From assembly GCF_017306545.1 (NCBI RefSeq), contig NZ_JAFKID010000014.1:1-64000 (forward strand): a stretch of 64,000 nucleotides of DNA. Direction: 5' to 3'. Positions 50,230-58,444 of this stretch are shown here, in pieces (position 1 is the stretch's first letter; every line of letters starts with the position of its first letter). The notes below the pieces were generated by a model. It worked only from the letters and a program-made list of their open reading frames with translations. It was not told where the DNA came from and made no database searches. This DNA is from Mesorhizobium sp. GTDB lineage: Bacteria; Pseudomonadota; Alphaproteobacteria; Rhizobiales; Rhizobiaceae. The position numbers and the translations under genes are program-made.

Positions 50230-50302
50230 GATACATCGTAAGATATATCTTGAATCAGGAAACCAATCCTCCTATCTTCGATGTATCGTAAGACATATCG
50301 AA
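50230..50302 (+). promoter_or_regulatory. Two PadR-type operator sites upstream of padR
   Basis: ATCGTAAGATATATCTTGA (50235-50253) and ATCGTAAGACATATCGA (50286-50302) share the core ATCGTAAGAyATATC. The second lies within an imperfect palindrome TCGATGTATC...ACATATCGA ending 10 bp before the start codon. They are spaced 51 bp apart, about five helical turns. This fits autoregulation by the adjacent PadR protein. Confidence 0.65.
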
Positions 50303-50312
50303 GGAGATTTTC

Positions 50313-50984
50313 ATGTTCGGACACAGGAACAAACTTGGTGGTGAGCCGCATTTCATGCATATGGCGGGCCGGTTCGGCGGGCGTGGCGGCTTCGGGCCGT
50401 TCGGCGGCCAAGGCGGAGGCCATCGGGGCCATGGCGGCGGTCGGGGCGGCCCCGGCGACATGCTGCGGGCCGGCCGTATGCTGGCCGACGGCGACCTGAA
50501 ACTGATCGCGCTGATGCTGCTGTCGCAGACGCCGCGGCACGGCTACGACATCATCAAGGCGCTGGAAGACATTTCGAGCGGCGTCTACAGCCCGAGCCCC
50601 GGCGTGGTCTATCCGACGCTGACCTTTCTGGAGGAGGCAGGCTACGCCGTCTCGGCCACGGAAGGCAGCAAGAAGGTCTATTCCATCACCGAGGAAGGCC
50701 AGGCCCACCTTGAACAGAACCGCGCGATGGTGGAGGGCGTGCTGGAGCAGATCGAACGTTTCGGCCACAAGATGGCCAAGGCGCGCGAATGGTTCGGCTG
50801 GGACGACGAGGCCAGCGAGCGGCGCGGCCGTCATCCCGGCCGCGATCCGCGCTTCCACGCGTTGCGCCGGCGGCTGAAGGCGGCGCTTGCCGATGTCGCG
50901 GGGGCGCCGGCCGAGAAGCAGGACGAGGCAATCGCCATTCTGGAGAACGCCGCCGAGGCGCTGGAAGCGCTGTCGCGCGCCTGA
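50313..50984 (+). CDS. PadR family transcriptional regulator with Gly/His-rich N-terminus
   Basis: The 223-residue regulator has a long Gly/His/Arg-rich leader (residues 15-48, with five or more histidines, including GGGHRGHGGGRGG). A PadR winged helix follows (about 55-130: LIALMLLSQTPRHGYDIIKALEDISSGVYSPSPGVVYPTLTFLEEAGY). The helical C-terminal dimerisation domain ends the protein. The His-rich leader could bind metal. AAGGAG lies 7 bp before the ATG. Two operator-like repeats overlap its promoter, pointing to self-repression. Confidence 0.9.
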   Translation: MFGHRNKLGGEPHFMHMAGRFGGRGGFGPFGGQGGGHRGHGGGRGGPGDMLRAGRMLADGDLKLIALMLLSQTPRHGYDIIKALEDISSGVYSPSPGVVYPTLTFLEEAGYAVSATEGSKKVYSITEEGQAHLEQNRAMVEGVLEQIERFGHKMAKAREWFGWDDEASERRGRHPGRDPRFHALRRRLKAALADVAGAPAEKQDEAIAILENAAEALEALSRA

Positions 50985-51182
50985 CCGGTCGATAGACCGG
51001 CATTCCGCCATGCCGCCGCTTTCGAGCCGGCGGCCGCATGGCGGACATGCCTCGTTTGCCTATTATCCGCCGGGCATACAGCCGGGGCCGGCCTGGATAT
51101 CGATCCCGCGAGCGTGCTTGTCGCACAAAGCTGTTGCGTCGGCGGGGCAGGACGGGCCATGGTGCGGCGCAAGGAGAACCGG

Positions 51183-51473
51183 ATGTCTTTCTTCAAGCGT
51201 CTTTTCGGCGGCGGCCCGGCCGAGAGCATCGAAACAGCGGCCAAGCCGGTCAGGCAGGTCGAGCACAAGGGCTTCGTCGTCGTCGCCACGCCCTATAAGG
51301 CGGAGGGCCAATACCAGACATGCGGCATCGTCTCCAAGGTGATCGACGGCGAGACGAAGGAGCACCGCTTCATTCGCGCCGACCGCTTTGCCGGGCTGGA
51401 CGATGCGGCCGACATCGCCATCAAGAAGGGCATCCAGCTTATCGACGAGCAGGGCGAGCGGATTTTCAGCTGA
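51183..51473 (+). CDS. HlyU family protein
   Basis: The 96-residue protein has the HlyU-domain pattern: [11 protein letters not shown] start, then [42 protein letters not shown] and a terminal helix [23 protein letters not shown]. In vibrios HlyU is a virulence regulator, but this domain family is broader and a regulatory role here is unproven. AAGGAG precedes the ATG at 51183. A glyoxalase remnant starts directly after the stop. Confidence 0.85.
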   Translation: MSFFKRLFGGGPAESIETAAKPVRQVEHKGFVVVATPYKAEGQYQTCGIVSKVIDGETKEHRFIRADRFAGLDDAADIAIKKGIQLIDEQGERIFS

Positions 51474-51474
51474 C

Positions 51475-51612
51475 CGGCTGCGCGACGAACCGTTCGGGCA
51501 GCGCCATTTCATCACCCGCGATCCGAACGGCGTGCCGATCGACGTCATCAAGCCGATCCCGCCGAGCGCCGAATTCCTGGCGCAATACGCCCCGGAGGCG
51601 GTCGCGCCCTGA
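51475..51612 (+). pseudogene. C-terminal remnant of a glyoxalase/VOC family protein
   Basis: Forty-five codons encode [20 protein letters not shown], then [20 protein letters not shown] and a short tail before a stop. This is the end of a vicinal-oxygen-chelate (glyoxalase) domain, with the typical DPNG turn and IDVI strand. The N-terminal two thirds are missing: the sequence upstream belongs to the HlyU gene in another frame. No start codon or ribosome site is present, so it is a truncated pseudogene. Confidence 0.75.
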
Positions 51613-51615
51613 CCG

Positions 51616-52575
51616 TCAGGGACGAGCGGCTGGCGTCAACGCGATCTGGACGACGCCTGAACGCCGCACCACCGTGCAGGCCGTTTCCCGGCCGATCCGC
51701 TCGCCGTCCAGCAGCCGCACGAGATCGTCAACCCCGGCGACCGCGCGGCCGTCTATGGCGACGACGATGTCGCCCTCCTTCAGTCCGGCTTTGGCGGCCG
51801 GGCTTGCCGGCTCGATGGAGCGCAGCCGCACGGCCGTGCCGCTCGCCACCTGCGCCGTCAGCGCCGCGCGCCGGGGCAGGACGACGGTGTCGGCCGACAC
51901 GCCGATGAAGGCGCGCCGCACGCGGCCAAAGCGGATGATCTCGGAAATGACGAAACTCGCCGTATTGGCGGCGATGGCGAAGGCAATGCCCTGAGCGCCG
52001 CGGATGACGGCGGTGTTGACGCCGATCACCTCGCCGGCCGACGACACCAGCGGTCCGCCCGAATTGCCGGGATTGAGGGCCGCGTCCGTCTGCACCACGT
52101 CATCGATCAGCCGGCCGTTTGCAGCGCGCATCGAGCGGCCGAGAGCCGAGACGACGCCGGCCGTCACGGTCCATTCGAAGCCGAGCGGATTGCCGATGGC
52201 GACGGCGATCTGGCCGCGCCGCAGGCGCCCCGAATCGCCCAGCGGCGCAATGTGCGGGAAATGCCCGTCGGCGCGTACCAGGGCGATGTCGGTGTCGGGA
52301 TCGCGGCCAAGCACGCGGCCTTCGCCGGCCGTACCGTCCGGCATCGCGACCCTCACGGTGCGCGCATCGCCGACGACGTGGTGATTGGTCACGACGAGCC
52401 CGTCCGGCGCGATGACGAAGCCGGACCCCTGGCCAGCGACCCTCTTGCCGTCCGCCGCCTGCTCGATGCGGCAGACGGCGGGGCCGATCCGGTCGACGGC
52501 ATCGGCGACCGTGGTGGAATAGGCGTCGAGCAGCGCCTGATCGTGCTGCCGGTCTGCGGGCTGGGGCAGGGCCAT
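51616..52575 (-). CDS. Trypsin-like serine protease with PDZ domain (HtrA/S1C family)
   Basis: The 319-residue protease has an intact catalytic triad: His66 (TNHHVV), Asp96 (DPDTDIALV) and Ser172 (NPGNSGGPL). A PDZ domain follows (about 225-315: SPAAKAGLKEGDIVVAIDGRAV). No signal peptide is visible, so it may act in the cytoplasm or leave by an unknown route, unlike DegP. It is divergent from a paralogue that has lost the triad, across a 213-bp promoter region. The arrangement suggests a shared regulatory circuit. Confidence 0.9.
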   Translation of the reverse strand: MALPQPADRQHDQALLDAYSTTVADAVDRIGPAVCRIEQAADGKRVAGQGSGFVIAPDGLVVTNHHVVGDARTVRVAMPDGTAGEGRVLGRDPDTDIALVRADGHFPHIAPLGDSGRLRRGQIAVAIGNPLGFEWTVTAGVVSALGRSMRAANGRLIDDVVQTDAALNPGNSGGPLVSSAGEVIGVNTAVIRGAQGIAFAIAANTASFVISEIIRFGRVRRAFIGVSADTVVLPRRAALTAQVASGTAVRLRSIEPASPAAKAGLKEGDIVVAIDGRAVAGVDDLVRLLDGERIGRETACTVVRRSGVVQIALTPAARP

Positions 52576-52788
52576 ATGCGGGCTCCGTGAAGATGGCGAA
52601 GGCGATGCCTATATGTGCGGGGCGCGGCGTTCGGCGGCGACCTCGCCGGATGGCCAGTGCAGACCATCCCTAGCCGTCAGGCGAGTGGGAAGTGCTGCGG
52701 CTATCGGCCATATCCGGCGCAGGGAGCGCGGTTCAGCCGGACGCTCCGGTCCGTTCCGGCCATACGGCCGACAGCCGAGGAGACAAAC

Positions 52789-53661
52789 ATGAGCGATTTC
52801 GATCTCTGCGCATTTTCCGATGCGGTTGCCGCCGTCGCGGAAGCCGTGGCGCCCTTGACAGCCAGCGTCCCTTCTCCGCGTGGCCGCACGGCCACCGCCT
52901 TCCACTGGGGCGACGGCCTTTACGTCGCCGCCGAGGAGGTGATCGACCCCGATGCCGTGCAGCATCTGACGCTGCCGTCTGGCGAGACGGTGGCGGCTGA
53001 GCTTCTCGGCCGCGATCCGTCCACCGGCGTCGCGTTGCTCAAGCCGGCCGTTGCCACGAATCTGCCCGTCATGGCCAAAGCGGAAGCGGTCCGGTCGGGC
53101 CATATGGCGATTGCCGCCGGCCGGTCCGGCCCGACGCCGCTTGCCGTGCTGGGCACGGTGGGCGAGGTCGGGCCCTCCTGGCGCTCGCTGCGCGGCGGGG
53201 TCATCGACCGCCGCATCAATCTGGCGATCCTCGCCGGCGGCCGCTTCGAGGGCGGTCCGGTGCTGGATGCCAAGGGCGCGCTGGTCGGCATGCTGCTGTT
53301 CGGTCCGCAGCGCCGCGCGCTTGTCATTCCTTATGAGACGATTGAGCGGGCGGTGGCCACGCTGCGGGAGAAAGGCGGCGTCATGCGCGGCTATCTCGGC
53401 GCCGGCCTGCATCCGATCCGCGATACGGCCGTGTCGGGCGCCATTGTCATGAGCCTGGATGACGAAGGACCTGCCAAGGCGGCCGGGATCATGCTGGGCG
53501 ACATCGTCACCGGCTGGAACGGCGAGGCGGTGCGCGGTCCGCGCGAACTGATCCGCAAGCTCGGCCCCGACAGCGCCGGCGCGGCCGTCACGCTCACCGT
53601 GCTGCGCGCCGGCGAAGCGCGCGAGGTTCCGCTGATGGTCGGCGAAAAGCCGCTGGGCTGA
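52789..53661 (+). CDS. S1C-family pseudoprotease with PDZ domain
   Basis: The 290-residue protein aligns along its length with HtrA-type proteases but lacks every catalytic residue. The His position is Glu50 (YVAAEEVI), the Asp position Gly80 (DPSTGVALL) and the Ser position Glu154 (GRFEGGPVLD). The surrounding framework (GRDPST, EGGPVLDAKGALVGML) and the PDZ domain (about 190-285: GPAKAAGIMLGDIVTGWNGEAV) are kept. This suggests a peptide-binding or regulatory role. GAGGAG precedes the ATG at 52789. A LuxR-type regulator starts 5 bp after its stop and is co-transcribed; the active protease paralogue is divergent. Confidence 0.88.
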   Translation: MSDFDLCAFSDAVAAVAEAVAPLTASVPSPRGRTATAFHWGDGLYVAAEEVIDPDAVQHLTLPSGETVAAELLGRDPSTGVALLKPAVATNLPVMAKAEAVRSGHMAIAAGRSGPTPLAVLGTVGEVGPSWRSLRGGVIDRRINLAILAGGRFEGGPVLDAKGALVGMLLFGPQRRALVIPYETIERAVATLREKGGVMRGYLGAGLHPIRDTAVSGAIVMSLDDEGPAKAAGIMLGDIVTGWNGEAVRGPRELIRKLGPDSAGAAVTLTVLRAGEAREVPLMVGEKPLG

Positions 53662-53666
53662 CGACG

Positions 53667-54278
53667 ATGCTGGCGCGCAACGATATCGGGCAGAGGCTGC
53701 TGGTGCTGGTGTCGCTGGCCGATGTCGGCGCGGCGCGGCGCCTGTCGGCATCGCTGGCTAAGATGGACGATCTCGTCGCGGTCTACCCCGACGAACTGGA
53801 CGAGGGCGAGCACGCCGACGTCCTCGTGGCCGACCGGGTTGGCGCTGCCGCCGTTGCGCCGGGCACGCCGCTGGTGCTGCTTTCCGGCGAAGAAGGCGGG
53901 GACGACAAAGTTTCGGCCGAAGCGGTCCTCGCGCCGGACGCGGCGCCTGCGCTGGTCGTCTCGGCGATCAGGCTGGCGGCGGCGGGCTATCGCATAAGGT
54001 CGGGCGAAGATGACAGGCAGGCGGTTCTTGCCGATGCGGACGATGGGCGCGTCCTCGTGGAAGATCCCGTTCCCGCTGCCGTCCATCTATCGCCGCGCGA
54101 GGCGCAGGTTCTGGCGCTGCTGGCCGAGGGGGCGCCGAACAAGGTCATCGCTCGGCGGCTCGACATTTCGGTCCATACGGCGAAATTCCATGTCGCCGCC
54201 ATTTTGGTGAAACTGGAAGCCGCCAACCGCACCGACGCCATCGCTACCGCCATGCGGCAGGGACTGGTGCTGGTGTAG
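53667..54278 (+). CDS. LuxR-type regulator with degenerate receiver domain
   Basis: The 203-residue protein has a C-terminal LuxR HTH (about 140-200: LSPREAQVLALLAEGAPNKVIARRLDISVHTAKFHVAAILVKLEAANRTDA). The N-terminal half has receiver-like secondary structure. An Asp remains at the usual phosphorylation strand (DVLVADRVG), but the acidic pair that binds magnesium is gone (LVLVSLADVG replaces the VDDH-type motif). Phosphorylation control is therefore doubtful. It lies 5 bp after the pseudoprotease gene, so the pseudoprotease may sense a signal and act through this regulator. Confidence 0.88.
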   Translation: MLARNDIGQRLLVLVSLADVGAARRLSASLAKMDDLVAVYPDELDEGEHADVLVADRVGAAAVAPGTPLVLLSGEEGGDDKVSAEAVLAPDAAPALVVSAIRLAAAGYRIRSGEDDRQAVLADADDGRVLVEDPVPAAVHLSPREAQVLALLAEGAPNKVIARRLDISVHTAKFHVAAILVKLEAANRTDAIATAMRQGLVLV

Positions 54279-54372
54279 GGCGCGGCGGCTGACCCAGGGT
54301 TAGCCCGGAAAGCCATTGCTCCCGCCGCCGGCGCAGGTAGGATCGCGGGGCAACTTTCAGGGAGCTGGTTCC

Positions 54373-55239
54373 ATGTCGCTCAATGGCAAGACGCTGTTCA
54401 TCTCGGGAGGATCGCGCGGCATCGGCCTGGCGATCGCCCTGCGTGCCGCACGGGACGGCGCCAACGTCACCATCGCCGCCAAGACGGCCGAGCCGCATCC
54501 CAAGCTGCCGGGCACGATCTATACGGCAGCCGAGGAGATCGAAAAGGCCGGCGGCAAGGCGCTGCCGGTGCTGTGCGACATCCGCGAGGAGGGACAGGTG
54601 GCCGCCGCCGTTGCCGCTACGGTCGAAAAATTCGGCGGCATCGACATCTGCGTCAACAACGCTTCCGCCATCCAGCTTACCGGTACGCTGGAAACCGACA
54701 TGAAGCGCTACGATCTGATGCACCACATCAACACGCGCGGCACCTTCCTCGTTTCCAAGACCTGCATTCCGCATCTGAAATCGGCGAAAAACCCGCATAT
54801 CCTCAACCTGGCGCCGCCGCTCGACATGGAAGCCAAGTGGTTCAAGAACCACGTCGCCTACACGATGGCGAAGTTCGGCATGTCGATGTGCACGCTGGGC
54901 ATGAGCGCCGAGTTCGCCAAAGCCGGCATCGCCGTCAACTCGCTGTGGCCGCTGACGGCGATCGACACGTCGGCCGTGCGCAACCTGCTCGGCGGCGAGA
55001 CGGTCGCCTCGATGAGCCGCTTACCCGCCATCATGGCCGACGCCGCCTATGCCATCTTCAACCGGCCGTCGCGTGAGGCGACCGGCAATTTCTACATCGA
55101 CGAGGAAGTGCTGCGGGCCGAGGGCGTTACCGACTTCTCGGCCTATGCGCCGGGCGCCAAGGGGCCGCTCGCCGGCGATTTCTTCGTTCCCGACGAGGTG
55201 TTCCAGCGCACCGACACAAAAGTCGGCAGCCTGCTCTGA
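54373..55239 (+). CDS. Short-chain dehydrogenase/reductase, HSDL2-like
   Basis: The 288-residue SDR resembles human hydroxysteroid dehydrogenase-like 2 over its whole length. It has the cofactor motif GGSRGIG (12-18), NNAS (95-98) and the catalytic YTMAK (Tyr163, Lys167). The canonical catalytic Ser position reads NLAPPLD, so it is Ala147 where HSDL2 has Ser (NISPPLN). The C-terminal segment TGNFYIDEEVLRAEGV is also conserved. An NAD(P)H-dependent lipid or fatty-acid role is plausible by family. GGAG sits 8 bases before the ATG. A hairpin-rich region follows. Confidence 0.9.
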   Translation: MSLNGKTLFISGGSRGIGLAIALRAARDGANVTIAAKTAEPHPKLPGTIYTAAEEIEKAGGKALPVLCDIREEGQVAAAVAATVEKFGGIDICVNNASAIQLTGTLETDMKRYDLMHHINTRGTFLVSKTCIPHLKSAKNPHILNLAPPLDMEAKWFKNHVAYTMAKFGMSMCTLGMSAEFAKAGIAVNSLWPLTAIDTSAVRNLLGGETVASMSRLPAIMADAAYAIFNRPSREATGNFYIDEEVLRAEGVTDFSAYAPGAKGPLAGDFFVPDEVFQRTDTKVGSLL

Positions 55240-55287
55240 TCGAAGCAAAAAAGTGGCCCGGCCGGCGAGGGGGACCGACCGGGCCGT

Positions 55288-55308
55288 GTCCCGCTGGGGG
55301 AGCGGGAC
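55288..55308. repeat. Hairpin between SDR and OmpA genes
   Basis: GTCCCGCT (55288-55295) pairs exactly with AGCGGGAC (55301-55308) around GGGGG. Together with the terminator at 55344-55403 it makes the 204-bp gap strongly structured. Confidence 0.5.
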
Positions 55309-55343
55309 GGGGCAGGGAACCCCACCCCTTGAATCTAAGACGG

Positions 55344-55403
55344 CCGGCCCGCGATTCAATGCCTGACAGGCATAGAGGCGAATCGCGGGCCGGTCTTCGT
55401 TTT
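55344..55403. terminator. Long nested hairpin with T-run
   Basis: CCGGCCCGCGATTC (55344-55357) pairs with GAATCGCGGGCCGG (55380-55393). Inside it a second small hairpin (TGCCTG/CAGGCA) is nested. TCTTCGTTTTT follows on the plus strand. It lies between the convergent SDR and OmpA-type genes and should terminate SDR transcription. The region might also encode a small RNA. Confidence 0.7.
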
Positions 55404-55443
55404 TCGCAAGCGCGGACCGGTTCCCGGTATTTCCGGACTGGCC

Positions 55444-57705
55444 CTATTTCGCCGAAGCGACCGGCGCCACCAGCGGCGTGATGCGGCGGACGGCGACGCG
55501 CCGGTTCTCGCGATTCGCACCTTCGGTGTTCACCTTCAGGTAGCGCTCGCCGTAGCCCTGGGTCGTCAGGTTCTCGGCCGGGATGTTGAAGACGGTGGTC
55601 AGCGCCTCGGCGACCGACTGCGCCCGTTCGTCCGAAAGCACCAGGTTGGACTCGTCCGACCCCACCGCATCCGTATGGCCTTCGATAAGGAAGGTCTCGG
55701 CGGGGTTCTGCTTCAGGATCTTGTTGATCGCGTCGCCGAGCGCCTGAAGATGGTTCACCTGATCCTCGCCGATCTCGGCCGAGCCGGTGTCGAAGGTGAT
55801 CGTATCGAGGTCCACGCGGCGCACCTTGTCGCGGATGCGGGCCGAATGCACCACTTCGTCGATCGAGTAGATGCGCTCCACCGGCTCGACGGGCGGCGCG
55901 TCGAGATAGGTGTAGTAGTCGTCCGGCTCGGCATATTGCGCGTCGAGAATGTACTGGTCGGCCGGAATGTCGAGCCTCAGCGGCGGCAAGTCGGCGCCTG
56001 CGTCGTAGTAGCCGCTCCTCAGGTCACGATAGTCGGATTCCGGCACGTAGTAGAGCACCACCTCGCGGTTGTCCGGCATGATGCGCGAGCGGCGCACGAT
56101 ATCGCCGTACGAATTGCGGATGGTGACGACGCGCGTGCCGTCGTCCTTGACGATGGTGTAGCGGCTGAAATCGTCCGGCAGTTCCTCGACATAGGAATCG
56201 CGGGCGCCGCGTTCCAGCCGGTCGTTGCGGCCGCGGTTGTCGACATAGATGGTGTCGCCTTCCTTGACGATGATCCGGTTGTCGATTTCCTTGACCACCT
56301 GGGCGTCGTTGCGGCTGCGCTGCTCCTCACGCCGCTTGTCCCACTGCTTTTGCCACTGGTTGCGGTCGATGCGCTTGCCTTCCACCGATTCGACCGATTC
56401 GATTCTGCCGATCCTGCCGATGTCGGTCTGCGCGGCCGAATCCGAAGCCGGCACCGCTTCGGCCTTGCCGGTTGCCTCGCCGGCCGGCGGTTGCTGGCTC
56501 TGCTGCCGGCCGGCCTGAGGCGCTTCGCCGGACGGTTTGCCGTTGGCGCCCTCGGTCTGTCCCTGCGCCGGCTGGGCTGCGCCGGCGGCCTTGGCGCTGT
56601 CGGGCAGCGGCGCGGCGTCCTTGGGCAGCGGCCTGGCTTCGGCTTTGCCTTTCGGCATGGCCTGCTCGCGGGTGTTGGTGGGAAGCACCGGCTCGCCCGC
56701 CGGCTTTGCCTGGCCCTCGGTCTGTTCGCCCTGGGCCGGCTGCTGCGTGGCTTCCGCAGGCTTCTGGCCGTTCGCCGGCTGCTCGGCCTGAGACTTCGCC
56801 TGCTCGCCGGGCTGCTGGCCTTCCTCTGCGGGTTTCGTCCTTCCGGTCTGCTGCTCCTCTGTCGGAGTTGCCTCGCCGCCTTGCTTTTTCTTCTTCAAAT
56901 AATCGCGCAGCTTTTCCTGTTTCGATTTCGGCTCGCCGGTCTGCTCTGGCGGCTGCTCGCTCTGGGCCGGCGGCTGCGCGGCCTCGGCTGGCTTCTGCGC
57001 GGATTCGCCCTGGGCCGGTTTCGGCTCGGGTTTCGGGGCGGATTCTTCCGCCGGCTTGGCCTGCTCCGGCTGCTTTTCGGCGGGCGCCGCCTCGCCGTTC
57101 TGCTTCTTCTTCAGATAATTGCGCAGCTTTTCCTGCTTGGAGCCGGATTCGGTTCCCTGATCGGTCGGCTGTTCTGTACCCGAAGGTGCGGCCTCCGAAG
57201 GCGCCGGCTGCTCGGCCTGTTTCTGCTTCTCGTGCTTGCGCGGCTTCGGCTCAGGCTCGGCAGGCGCTGCCTCCTGCGCCGGAGCGGCATTGTTCTGTTC
57301 CCAGCTCTGGTGCTTCTTGCGCGGCTTCGGCTCAGGTTCGGCCGGTGCGGCCTGTTCGGCGGGCGCTGCCTCCTGAGCCGGAGCGGCGTTGTTCTGCTCC
57401 TCGCTCTGGTGCTTCTTGCGCGGCTTCTGCTCGGATTCGGCAGGCGCGGCCTGCTCGGCGGGAGCGGCGTTGTCCTGTTGCGCTTCGCCGCGACGCTTTT
57501 TGTGCTTGCCTTCGGGTGCCTCTTCGACGGTCGGGGCGCAGGTCTCGCCTTCGGGGCAATCGGCCTGCACGCGGACCAACGGCAGGCGTCCAGCCGTGTC
57601 CGCCGCGACGTTGGCCGGCATATTGAGGGGCATGGCGCCGAGCGGCGCGGATGCCATCAGCAGGGCGATCGCGCTGCCGGTCAGAATCCGTGGTTGGCGT
57701 TTCAT
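55444..57705 (-). CDS. OmpA family outer-membrane-associated protein with long repeat linker
   Basis: The 753-residue protein has a signal peptide (first 24 residues or so). A disordered region of roughly 400 residues follows, rich in Pro, Ala, Glu, Lys and Gln, with tandem units such as EPKPRKKHQ-EQNNAAPAQEAAPAE (about residues 90-160). Two or more copies of KQEKLRxYLKKK occur (about 190-275). The C-terminal OmpA/MotB domain (about 640-745) has FLIEGHTDAVGSDESNLVLSDERAQSVAEAL and GYGERYLKV for peptidoglycan binding. The linker could span the periplasm or tether the envelope. Repeat DNA at about 57050-57460 may vary in length between strains. Confidence 0.9.
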   Translation of the reverse strand: MKRQPRILTGSAIALLMASAPLGAMPLNMPANVAADTAGRLPLVRVQADCPEGETCAPTVEEAPEGKHKKRRGEAQQDNAAPAEQAAPAESEQKPRKKHQSEEQNNAAPAQEAAPAEQAAPAEPEPKPRKKHQSWEQNNAAPAQEAAPAEPEPKPRKHEKQKQAEQPAPSEAAPSGTEQPTDQGTESGSKQEKLRNYLKKKQNGEAAPAEKQPEQAKPAEESAPKPEPKPAQGESAQKPAEAAQPPAQSEQPPEQTGEPKSKQEKLRDYLKKKKQGGEATPTEEQQTGRTKPAEEGQQPGEQAKSQAEQPANGQKPAEATQQPAQGEQTEGQAKPAGEPVLPTNTREQAMPKGKAEARPLPKDAAPLPDSAKAAGAAQPAQGQTEGANGKPSGEAPQAGRQQSQQPPAGEATGKAEAVPASDSAAQTDIGRIGRIESVESVEGKRIDRNQWQKQWDKRREEQRSRNDAQVVKEIDNRIIVKEGDTIYVDNRGRNDRLERGARDSYVEELPDDFSRYTIVKDDGTRVVTIRNSYGDIVRRSRIMPDNREVVLYYVPESDYRDLRSGYYDAGADLPPLRLDIPADQYILDAQYAEPDDYYTYLDAPPVEPVERIYSIDEVVHSARIRDKVRRVDLDTITFDTGSAEIGEDQVNHLQALGDAINKILKQNPAETFLIEGHTDAVGSDESNLVLSDERAQSVAEALTTVFNIPAENLTTQGYGERYLKVNTEGANRENRRVAVRRITPLVAPVASAK

Positions 57706-57877
57706 GCGGAATCTCCTTTTATGAAGCCCCTTCGCCGCCCAAACCGCTCAATGCCGCGTTTGGTTCCGGTTGCGAGCATGGATGGCAACCCCGCGCGGCG
57801 GGCGAAGGGCCATTTGATGGCGATATCGCGGCGGCGTGCGGCTTGATTTCGCCGTGCGGCGGGCGCACATGCGCCTG

Positions 57878-58324
57878 ATGAGCCAACCGTTCTGGAAAAC
57901 CAAATCGCTGGAGGAGATGAGCCCGGCAGAGTGGGAATCGCTGTGCGACGGCTGCGGCAAATGCTGCCTGTCGAAGCTCGAGGACGAGGACACGGGCGAG
58001 ATCTACTGGACCAGCGTGGCGTGCCGGCTTTTCGATGCCGGCACCTGCCGTTGCAGCGATTACGACAACCGTCTGCGGCGTGTATCGGATTGCGTCGGCC
58101 TGACGCCGCAGAACGTGCGCACCATCCATTGGCTGCCGTCGACCTGCGCCTATCGGCTGGTCGCCGAAGGGCGGGACCTCTATTGGTGGCATCGGCTGGT
58201 GTCCGGCAGCGCCGAGACGGTCCATGCGGCCGGCATGTCCATGCGCGGGCGGGTGCGCGCCAGCGAAAACGACCTGGCGGAACCGGAAGATTATTTCGAC
58301 TATGTGCTGGACGAGGAGCCCTGA
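57878..58324 (+). CDS. YcgN/UPF0260 family cysteine-rich protein
   Basis: The 148-residue protein has the family start [28 protein letters not shown], with Cys23, Cys26, Cys29 and Cys30. Further conserved Cys lie at about 49, 57, 59, 72 and 90 (VACRLF, CRCSDY, DCVGL, STCAYR). The pattern predicts a zinc or iron-sulfur site of the CxxCxxCC type. The function is unknown. The ATG at 57878 is preferred; one three codons upstream is possible. It is divergent from the OmpA-type gene. Confidence 0.92.
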   Translation: MSQPFWKTKSLEEMSPAEWESLCDGCGKCCLSKLEDEDTGEIYWTSVACRLFDAGTCRCSDYDNRLRRVSDCVGLTPQNVRTIHWLPSTCAYRLVAEGRDLYWWHRLVSGSAETVHAAGMSMRGRVRASENDLAEPEDYFDYVLDEEP

Positions 58325-58444
58325 GCGGCGTTTGTCCGGCGGCTGAACGGCAGGTGAACGTCCGGTTCCCCAACCGTTCAGGGGCGCCGCCATACGTTTC
58401 GGGCATCGCTTCGGCGAACTCGAAACGCCAACAGGAGAAGACCA

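Noticed and set aside
51608-51622. CCCTGA/TCAGGG mini-hairpin between the glyoxalase remnant and the protease gene
   Set aside because: It is only 6 bp, overlaps both stop codons and has no T-run; too weak to call a terminator.
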